Positions 1 through 5,061 of a stretch of DNA of 5,061 nucleotides are shown in pieces. Source of the DNA: Leucobacter sp. (GTDB lineage: Bacteria > Actinomycetota > Actinomycetes > Actinomycetales > Microbacteriaceae); contig JAPSIU010000227.1 in assembly GCA_031178565.1 (NCBI GenBank), positions 1-5,061 on the forward strand, written 5' to 3'. Within the stretch, counting starts at the first letter, position 1, and every line of letters begins with the position of its first letter. Below the pieces are notes generated by a model. That model ran no database searches. It saw only the letters and a program-made list of their open reading frames with translations, and was not told the DNA's origin. Made by a program: the position numbers and the translations under genes.

Positions 1-821
1 GAACCGCGACGACGGGTGGTTTCGAACCCGTCGCCGACCTCCACGGCCTTGATCGCCTGAATGCCCATGAGCGCACCGGCGAGCCGCGAGTCGAGCCGTC
101 GATCCCAGTGCACGTACGAACCGAGCCCCGGAGGCAGGCCGTAGGCGAGCACCTCGACGATGCCGCCGATCGTGTCGCCCGACTTCTTGGTGTCGTCGAC
201 CTCCTCGACCATGCGCGCGCTCGTCTCGGGGTCGAAGCAGCGGAGCGGGTCCGCGTCGAGCGCCGCGACGTCCTCCGGCCGGGGCAGCGCGCCGCTCGCG
301 GGCGCCTCGACATCGCCGAGCGACACGGTGTGGCTCACCAGCCGGATCCCGAGCTCGCCGAGGAAGGCCCGAGCGACGGCGCCGAGCGCCACGCGGGCGG
401 CGGTCTCGCGCGCGCTCGCGCGCTCGAGCACGGGACGAGCCTCGTCGAAGCCGTACTTCTGCATACCCGTGAGATCGGCGTGCCCCGGACGGGGGCGCGT
501 GAGAGGCGCACCGCGTCCGCGCGACTTCTCCGAGAGCTCCGTCTTCTCGGGCGACATCACCTCGGTCCACTTGGGCCACTCGGTGTTGCCGATCCGGATC
601 GCGACGGGACCGCCGATCGAGACGCCCTGCACGACGCCGCCGGAGAGATTCAGCTCGTCCTGCTCGAACTTCATCCGCGAGCCGCGACCGTAGCCGAGCT
701 TGCGGCGCGCGAGATCCTCGCGGATCCCGGAGAGCGAGACGGGCACGCCCGCGGGCAGCCCCTCGAGGACGGCGATCAGTTCGGGGCCGTGGGATTCACC
801 GGCGGTCAGCCAACGCAGCAT
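1..821 (-). CDS. aroC: Chorismate synthase, N-terminal 273 residues (3' end outside the window)
   Basis: Catalyses the last step of the shikimate pathway, EPSP to chorismate, with reduced FMN as cofactor. The ATG at 821-819 lies 5 nt after the aroE TAG, with GGGAAG 9 nt upstream as a weak ribosome binding site. The protein begins MLRWLTAGESHGPELIAVLE, containing the first family signature (GESHGP at 8-13, active-site His11). GYGRGSRMKFE follows, then SRGRGAPLTRPRPGHADL with the second conserved His at 114, MQKYGFDEARPVLERASARET with the SAR signature at 136-138, DTIGGIVEVLAYGLPPGLGS, and VEVGDGFETTRRRG at the window edge. I followed the frame through all 273 codons without a break. The family is usually about 390-400 residues in Actinobacteria, so about a third is cut off by the window, including the C-terminal signature. 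Because of the aroE frame break, the upstream aroE N-terminal frame runs into this gene in frame; the conserved N-terminus shows that the ATG at 821 is the true start. Confidence 0.97.
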   Translation of the reverse strand, partial: MLRWLTAGESHGPELIAVLEGLPAGVPVSLSGIREDLARRKLGYGRGSRMKFEQDELNLSGGVVQGVSIGGPVAIRIGNTEWPKWTEVMSPEKTELSEKSRGRGAPLTRPRPGHADLTGMQKYGFDEARPVLERASARETAARVALGAVARAFLGELGIRLVSHTVSLGDVEAPASGALPRPEDVAALDADPLRCFDPETSARMVEEVDDTKKSGDTIGGIVEVLAYGLPPGLGSYVHWDRRLDSRLAGALMGIQAIKAVEVGDGFETTRRRG

Positions 822-1410
822 GTCCACTATCTTCCCACAGGTTGGGAGGCGTCCCGCATCGCGGCGAGCACCCCGGGCTCGTCCGGCAGCACGACATCCG
901 GGTCGCCGCCGCGGAAGATCCGGATCTGGATGAGCGCCTGCTCGACGAGCATCCCGATCCCCGAGTGGGCCTCCCCTCCCGCGCCGCGCCAGCGCTCGGC
1001 GAGGGGCGACGGCCAGGGGTCGTAGGCGACGTCGAAGAGCGGGATGCCGGTGAGGCGATCCGGGAGGGCGAGCTGCTGCGCGATGGGACCGGGCAGGGTC
1101 GAGATGACGAGCGTCGCGTTCCCGATCGCGGGATCGGCCGAGACGACGGGATCGAGGTGGTGCAGGGGTGTGCCCGACAGGTGCAGCTGCGTCGACGATC
1201 CCGGTTCGCTCGAGTCGCCGAAGCGGCCGATGAGCTCCCCCATCGCCCGCACGTTCCGCGCCACGACCTCCACGTGCCGCGCGCCCAGCCGCCGCGCAGC
1301 GAGGATCGCCGACACCGCCGTCGCCCCCGAGCCGAGCACGATCGTGTTCGAGGCGTCGAGTCCGGCGTCGCGGATCGCGGCCGCGAGCCCCGCGACATCC
1401 GGGTTGAAGC

Positions 1411-1439
1411 CCGCCCCGCCGGACCCGGGTGCGGGGCGG
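1411..1439. repeat. Perfect GC-only inverted repeat inside the aroE frameshift zone
   Basis: ccgccccgc (1411-1419) pairs exactly with gcggggcgg (1431-1439) across an 11-nt loop that itself contains the palindrome acccgggt (1423-1430). The 9-bp stem is all G/C. It lies within the coding loop of aroE, with no T tract after it, so it is not a terminator. It may promote replication slippage or sequencing artefacts at the frame switch (inference). Confidence 0.7.
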
Positions 1440-1781
1440 CGCCGGCCCGCGGGCGGCGGGGGTGCCGCGCGGGGGCGGCCCGTCGCCCGCGCCGCTCGCG
1501 ATCCTCAGCAGTGTGTTCACGACGCCGCTCTCGGCGGCCACCGGGTCGAGCACCGACGCGATCCGATGCGCCTCCTCTTTCAGGGGCATCGTGAGCGAGA
1601 AACCCCGCCACGCCGGTCCTCGCGAGGCCAGGAAGGGCGCGAGCGCGGGGGCGTCGAGCTCCTCGCGGTCGTACACCCAGTCGAGCCCGAGCACCTCGTA
1701 GGCAGCGGCGTGGATCGCCGGCGACTTCGAGTGCGCGATCGGGGATCCCAGCACCGCCAGCCGCTCTCGCAGCACGCCGTC

Positions 1782-1804
1782 GCCGGATCCGCCGGATCCG
1801 CCGG
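1782..1804. repeat. 9-bp tandem repeat coding a GGSGGSG linker in AroE
   Basis: Two exact copies of gccggatcc (1782-1790, 1791-1799) followed by a partial third copy gccgg (1800-1804). The repeat is in frame with aroE and encodes the Gly-Gly-Ser-Gly-Gly-Ser-Gly stretch at residues 14-20, just before the conserved domain begins near residue 27. The unit length is a multiple of three, so copy number can vary without breaking the frame. Confidence 0.8.
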
Positions 1805-1840
1805 CGAGTCCCGCACTCGGGTCGCCGAGGGCGCCCGTCA

Positions 1841-2938
1841 TCAGCAGCCCCTGCCCGGATTCGCGGTGCACCACTCGTTCAGCCGAGCGACCGCGGCGTC
1901 GTGCTCCTCCTGGGTCGTACTGAAGGCCGACTCTCCGGTGTCAAGGTTGATCGCCACGAAGTACAGCCAGTCCCCCGGCTCGGGGTTCAGCGCGGCGGCG
2001 ATCGCGTCGCGGCCCGGGTTCGCGATGGGGCCGGCCGGCAATCCCTCGTGCACATAGGTGTTCCAGGGGTTGTCGTCGGCCAGCGCCTCGTCGGTCGACC
2101 ACACGCTTCCGTCGTCGTGCTGGCCCATGCCGTACTGCGCCGTGGAGTCCATCTGCAGCCGCATCCCCTGTTCGAGGCGGTTCTGGATCACACGGGACAC
2201 CTTGCCGAAGTCCTCGACCCGACCGCCCTCGCGCTGGATCATGGCGGCGATGTTGAGCACCCGCTGGCGATCCGCCTCCGCCACGCCGAACTCGTCGAGC
2301 ACGCGCTGCTGCTCCTCGACCAGTCGCGCGACGGCCTCGGCACCCGTGGTGTCCTCCTCGAACTCGTAGGTGGCCGGGAACAGCCACCCCTCGAGGCTCG
2401 TCACCCCCTCCGGCAGACCGAAGGCCGCGGGATCCTGTGCGGCCTGCTGCAGCTCCTCGAGCGGGATGCCCCCGCCGGCCGAGACGATCTCGAGGGTCTG
2501 CTCGACCGTGTGGCCCTCGGGGATCATCGCGGTGAGCTCCAGCCGGTTCGCAGGGTCCTGCAGCGCCTCGAGCGCGGCCTCGGAGCTCATCTGGAGCCGC
2601 AGACGGTAGGAGCCCGGCAGGAACTCGACCGCCGGCTCCTGCGCGAGGAGCAGCTCGTAGAAGGCCTCCGAGGTCTTCACGACGTCGGCCTCCTCGAGGG
2701 AGGCCGCGATGTCCTCGCCGATCTCTCCCTCGGTGATCACGACGACGGTCTCGCCCGTGCCCTCACCCTCGTAGTCGTTGCTCGTCCAGCCGAGTGCGAG
2801 GGAGATGCGGTCGCCGAACTGCGACCACAGGTAGGCGCCGCCCCCCGCGAGACCTCCGAGCAGCAGGGCTGCGACGATGAGCGAGACGACGATGCGCCTT
2901 CCGGTGCGGCGGGGCTCCCCGCCCTTGCGTGCGTTCAC
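1841..2938 (-). CDS. mltG: Endolytic murein transglycosylase MltG (YceG family)
   Basis: Membrane-anchored lytic transglycosylase that cleaves nascent peptidoglycan glycan strands and sets their length. It has 365 residues, normal for the family. A short basic cytoplasmic N-terminus (residues 1-15, rich in Arg/Lys) precedes one transmembrane helix (about 16-38), so the rest faces the cell-wall side. A LysM-like YceG subdomain follows (about 64-125; TVVVITEGEIGEDIAASLEE). The catalytic domain contains LNIAAMIQREGG with the conserved catalytic Glu237, VSRVIQNRLEQGMRLQMDST (248-266), NTY (293-295) and GLPAGPIANPG (299-309). The start is GTG at 2938-2936, supported by AGGAGG 10 nt upstream and by the 4-nt GTGA overlap with the ruvX stop. 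The stop TGA shares one base with the aroE ATG (TGATG). Two cysteines near the extracellular C-terminus (357 and 365) are unusual. Identification is secure; physiological specificity is inferred from the family. Confidence 0.96.
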   Translation of the reverse strand: MNARKGGEPRRTGRRIVVSLIVAALLLGGLAGGGAYLWSQFGDRISLALGWTSNDYEGEGTGETVVVITEGEIGEDIAASLEEADVVKTSEAFYELLLAQEPAVEFLPGSYRLRLQMSSEAALEALQDPANRLELTAMIPEGHTVEQTLEIVSAGGGIPLEELQQAAQDPAAFGLPEGVTSLEGWLFPATYEFEEDTTGAEAVARLVEEQQRVLDEFGVAEADRQRVLNIAAMIQREGGRVEDFGKVSRVIQNRLEQGMRLQMDSTAQYGMGQHDDGSVWSTDEALADDNPWNTYVHEGLPAGPIANPGRDAIAAALNPEPGDWLYFVAINLDTGESAFSTTQEEHDAAVARLNEWCTANPGRGC

Positions 2939-3435
2939 GTTCGGGTTCCCTCCTCGGGTCCGTCGAGCGTCGTGACGACCTCGGCCCCCGGCGGCCTCCC
3001 GAGCGATCGCTCCGTGTCGAGCGCGTGCTGCAGGATCACCACCGCGGCGGCCTGGTCGATCACCGAGCGGCTCTGCTTCGTCTTCTTCCCCGCCTGCCGG
3101 AGCTGCCCCTGAGCGGAAACGGTCGAGAGGCGCTCATCCACGAGGCGCACCGGCACACCCAGCGGATCGAGACGGCCCGCGAGGCGCTCCGCGTACTTCT
3201 GCGCGTCTTCCGTGGAGAGCGTGCGCTCCCCGCGGAGGTTGAGCGGAAGCCCCACGATCGCCTCGACGGCGTCGAGCTCGCGGGCGATCGCCGCGATCCG
3301 TCCGAGGTCGGCGTCGCCGGCAGGGTCCCTCGGAACGGTTTCGACCGGTGTCGCCAGCATGCCGTGCGGGTCGCTGCGGGCGACGCCGACGCGAGCCCTG
3401 CCCACATCGACGCCGAGGCGCACTCCACTGCGCAA
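2935..3435 (-). CDS. ruvX: RuvX/YqgF family putative Holliday junction resolvase / pre-16S rRNA nuclease
   Basis: Small cytoplasmic RNase H-fold protein of 166 residues, near the usual family length of about 140-170. The family is annotated as putative Holliday junction resolvase, and the E. coli member is implicated in 16S rRNA 5'-end maturation. Visible motifs: GVDVGRARVGVARSDPHG at 8-25 with the first catalytic Asp at 10; IVGLPLNLRGE at 60-70; VDERLST at 99-105 with the acidic residue Glu101; and SVIDQAAAVVILQ at 124-136 with Asp127. All three acidic positions expected of the active site are present. The start is a rare TTG at 3435-3433, chosen because GGAGG at 3447-3443 lies 7 nt upstream; a GTG at 3423-3421 (codon 5) would be spaced too far. 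The stop TGA overlaps the mltG GTG as GTGA, implying coupling. The alaS-ruvX-mltG order is common in Actinobacteria. The last 25 or so residues are a variable, probably disordered tail. Confidence 0.95.
   Translation of the reverse strand: MRSGVRLGVDVGRARVGVARSDPHGMLATPVETVPRDPAGDADLGRIAAIARELDAVEAIVGLPLNLRGERTLSTEDAQKYAERLAGRLDPLGVPVRLVDERLSTVSAQGQLRQAGKKTKQSRSVIDQAAAVVILQHALDTERSLGRPPGAEVVTTLDGPEEGTRT
2949..2954 (-). promoter_or_regulatory. Ribosome binding site for the GTG start of mltG
   Basis: AGGAGG on the minus strand, 10 nt before the GTG at 2938 and within the 3' end of ruvX. It supports the GTG as the real start despite the overlap with the ruvX stop. A full-consensus site inside a coupled gene pair suggests independent initiation as well as re-initiation (inference). 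Confidence 0.7.
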
Positions 3436-3438
3436 CGG

Positions 3439-5061
3439 CTAGCCTCCGAGGCTCCGGCGGATCTCCGCCAGCGCGGCGTCGATCTTCGAGGGATCGGTGC
3501 CGCCGCCCTGCGCGAGATCCGGCTTGCCCCCGCCCCCGCCGCCGAGCACCTTCGCCCCCAGCTTGGCGAGGTCTCCCGCCTTGACCCCGCTCTCGCGCCC
3601 GGCGGCCGTGGTCGCGGCGATGATGACCGGCTTGCCTCCGGCGTCGCCCGCCAGCGCCACCGCGCCCGGCTCCGTCCCCAGCTGCTCCCGCAGCGTGAGC
3701 GCGAGTCCGCGCACGTCGTCCGCCGACCCCACTTTCCCGAGCGAGGCGAGCACCACGCGAACCCCGCCCAGCTGCTCGGCGCCCGCGATGAGCTCCGGGA
3801 CGCGCCGGCTGAGCCGGTCGGCCTCGAGCGCGGCGATCTTCTTCTCCGCCGCCCTCAGCTGCGCTCCGAGATCCTGCACCTTGGTGATGAGCTCGGAGCG
3901 GGGCACCTTGAGTCCGCTCGTGAGCTGCTGCACGATGGCGCGCTCCGCAGCGAAGTTGCGGAACGCCTCGATCCCGACGAGCGACTCGACTCGCCGGTTG
4001 GACGAGCCGATCGAGCTCTCCGAGACGAGGCTGATCATGCCGACCTCCGCGGAACTCGAGACGTGGGTTCCCGCGCAGAGCTCGCGCGACCAGGGGCCTC
4101 CGATGTCGACGACGCGCACGCGGTCGCCGTACTTCTCGCCGAACAGCGCCATGGCGCCCAGCGCCTTCGCCTCCTCGAGCGGCATCTCGCGGGTGACCAC
4201 GGGGTAGTCGGCGCGGATCGCGAGGTTCGAGATCTCCTCGATCTCGCTCTTCGTCTCGCTCGACAGAGCATCCGAGTGGGTGAAGTCGAGCCGCAGATAG
4301 CCGGCCTTGTTGTAGGAGCCCGCCTGATGCGCGTTCGGCCCCAGCACCTCGCGCAGCGCGGCGTGCACGATGTGCGTGCCCGAGTGCGCCTGGGTCGCTC
4401 CTCGGCGGTAGTCGGCGTCCGCGCGGGTCTCCGCGCGCGCGTCGAGGCCGATCGTGCCGATCGTGACCTTGACCGTGTGCACGATGAGGCCCGGCACGGG
4501 CCTCTGCACGTCGAGCACCTCGGCCTCGAATCCGTCGCCGATGATGACGCCCTGATCCGAGTCCTGGCCGCCCGACTCCGCCCACAGCGAGGTCTCGGCG
4601 AGCACGATCTCGGCGATCTCGCCCTCGCGGGCCTCCTGGGCGGGGGCGCCGTTCGCGACGATCCCGAGTACCCGGCTCTCGTGGATCAGCTCGTCGTACC
4701 CCGCGAACACCGTCTCGCCGCGGCCGCGCAGCTCCCGGTACACCGAGAGGTCGGCTCGCTGGCCCTTCTTCGCCTTCGCGTCCGCCTTGGCGCGCTCGCG
4801 CTGCTCCTGCATGAGCGTCGTGAAGACCTCGCGGTTCACCTCGACGCCCGCCTCTTCGGCGACCTCGAGCGTGAGCTCGATGGGGAAGCCGTACGTGTCG
4901 TGCAGCAGGAAAGCGGTGTCGCCCGGCACGTCGACGCCCGCCTGCTTCGCCTCGCCGACCGCGGTATCGAGGATCTGGCTGCCCGACGCGAGCGTGCGGA
5001 GGAACGTCTTCTCCTCGGCGTAGGCCGCGCGCGCGATGAAGTCGAAGTCGCGCCCGACCTC
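3439..5061 (-). CDS. alaS: Alanyl-tRNA synthetase, C-terminal 540 residues (5' end outside the window)
   Basis: Cytoplasmic enzyme that charges tRNA-Ala with alanine and hydrolyses mischarged Ser/Gly-tRNA-Ala. The frame is open from the window edge to the TAG at 3441-3439, giving 540 residues. Actinobacterial AlaRS is usually near 880-890 residues, so the N-terminal class II catalytic core is missing here only because of the window edge. Visible parts (fragment numbering): end of the tRNA-recognition helical domain with GDTAFLLHDTYGFP (about 47-60); editing domain with AESGGQ (about 161-166) and the zinc-site pairs HSGTH (226-230) and CAGTH (329-333); a predicted coiled coil (about 390-424); and the C-Ala domain with the conserved glycine loop GGGGGGKPDLAQGGG (about 507-521). 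All editing zinc ligands are present. It is the most upstream gene seen in the cluster; ruvX starts 3 nt after its stop. The GTG at 4929 is an internal valine, not the true start. Identification is very secure. Confidence 0.97.
   Translation of the reverse strand, partial: EVGRDFDFIARAAYAEEKTFLRTLASGSQILDTAVGEAKQAGVDVPGDTAFLLHDTYGFPIELTLEVAEEAGVEVNREVFTTLMQEQRERAKADAKAKKGQRADLSVYRELRGRGETVFAGYDELIHESRVLGIVANGAPAQEAREGEIAEIVLAETSLWAESGGQDSDQGVIIGDGFEAEVLDVQRPVPGLIVHTVKVTIGTIGLDARAETRADADYRRGATQAHSGTHIVHAALREVLGPNAHQAGSYNKAGYLRLDFTHSDALSSETKSEIEEISNLAIRADYPVVTREMPLEEAKALGAMALFGEKYGDRVRVVDIGGPWSRELCAGTHVSSSAEVGMISLVSESSIGSSNRRVESLVGIEAFRNFAAERAIVQQLTSGLKVPRSELITKVQDLGAQLRAAEKKIAALEADRLSRRVPELIAGAEQLGGVRVVLASLGKVGSADDVRGLALTLREQLGTEPGAVALAGDAGGKPVIIAATTAAGRESGVKAGDLAKLGAKVLGGGGGGKPDLAQGGGTDPSKIDAALAEIRRSLGG
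3443..3447 (-). promoter_or_regulatory. Ribosome binding site deciding the TTG start of ruvX
   Basis: GGAGG on the minus strand, inside the last codons of alaS, 7 nt before the TTG at 3435. The spacing is ideal and makes the rare TTG the best start for ruvX. Seen directly in the sequence; its use is inferred. Confidence 0.7.

Larger units (their letters stand above)
827..1841 (-). pseudogene. aroE: Shikimate dehydrogenase, frame-disrupted (both halves conserved)
   Basis: Catalyses NADPH-dependent reduction of 3-dehydroshikimate to shikimate. The N-terminal half starts at the ATG at 1841-1839, which overlaps the mltG stop; a weak AGGGG lies 6 nt upstream. It carries LGSPIAHSKSPAIH (31-44; Ser38 and Ser40 bind shikimate), SLTMPLKEEAHRIA (82-95; catalytic Lys88) and SGVVNTLLR (105-113). 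The C-terminal half lies in the +1 frame: GFNPDVAGL from about 1411 (the usual NTD motif, with the catalytic Asp kept but Thr replaced by Pro), IVLGSGATA (nucleotide-binding loop, about 1340-1316), PLFDVAYDPWPSPL and GIGMLVEQALIQIR (shikimate-binding Gln at 940-938), ending at TAG 829-827. The two frames must join between 1412 and 1504. Removing one base would give about 337 residues, longer than the usual 270-300 because of a Gly/Ser-rich N-terminus and a Pro/Gly/Arg-rich loop. Neither half shows decay, so sequence error or a recent mutation is likelier than an old pseudogene. Function call secure; status uncertain. Confidence 0.88.

Noticed and set aside
108..1025. Plus-strand 305-codon frame opposite aroC and the end of aroE
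   Set aside because: Shadow of aroC, whose frame shows all expected family motifs.
1411..1439. Inverted repeat as a transcription terminator between aroE and aroC
   Set aside because: It lies inside aroE, not between genes, and has no following T tract on either strand.
796..1611. 271-codon minus-strand frame across the aroE break
   Set aside because: It is the third frame and matches neither AroE half; it does not bridge the break with sensible protein.
842..2057. Two long plus-strand frames (842-1594 and 1044-2057) opposite aroE
   Set aside because: Arg/Pro/Ala-rich shadows that exist because stops are rare at this GC content; no recognisable domain.
1901..3112. 403-codon open frame on the plus strand opposite mltG and ruvX
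   Set aside because: Typical antisense shadow in very high-GC DNA. Its composition (His, Arg, Gly, Leu rich) matches no family I recognise, and the opposite strand carries clear conserved genes.
3134..4585. 483-codon minus-strand frame overlapping alaS and ruvX
   Set aside because: Arg/Gly/Ala-rich alternative frame of two well-identified genes; no motif of its own.
1..5061. CRISPR array, tRNA/rRNA gene, insertion sequence, riboswitch or defence system
   Set aside because: No spaced repeats, RNA gene signatures, transposase or terminal repeats were seen, and coding sequence fills essentially the whole window.

Overview
The window is a compact, high-GC, minus-strand gene cluster from an actinobacterium. 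Gene order, GTG and TTG starts, very high third-position GC and protein wording suggest Microbacteriaceae, possibly a Leucobacter-like genus. The family placement is an inference from recognition, not from a search.

Read along the minus strand (from 5061 down to 1), the layout is: the C-terminal part of alanyl-tRNA synthetase (alaS, 5061-3439, 5' end outside the window); the Holliday-junction-resolvase-like RNase H-fold protein RuvX/YqgF (3435-2935); endolytic murein transglycosylase MltG (2938-1841); shikimate dehydrogenase aroE (1841-827), whose reading frame is broken; and the N-terminal part of chorismate synthase aroC (821-1, 3' end outside the window). All junctions are tight: a 3-nt gap, a 4-nt GTGA overlap, a 1-nt TGATG overlap and a 5-nt gap. 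There is no non-coding stretch over a few bases, and I see no promoter, terminator, RNA gene or mobile element. One polycistronic, translationally coupled unit is the simplest reading. It joins translation (alaS), RNA/DNA maintenance (ruvX), peptidoglycan strand termination (mltG) and two steps of the shikimate pathway: AroE makes shikimate from 3-dehydroshikimate, and AroC makes chorismate from EPSP.

The one striking anomaly is in aroE. Its N-terminal shikimate-binding half and its C-terminal NADP-binding half are both well conserved but lie in different frames. The switch (+1 in the direction of translation) must occur between about 1412 and 1504, in an approximately 95% GC stretch with two 5-G runs and a perfect 9-bp inverted repeat. 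The N-terminal frame meets no stop and runs in frame into aroC, so the raw sequence contains a misleading open frame of 613 codons from 1841 to the window edge. A sequencing or assembly error or a very recent mutation is the most likely cause. Apart from this, the window is ordinary housekeeping DNA and I find no evidence of an undescribed system.
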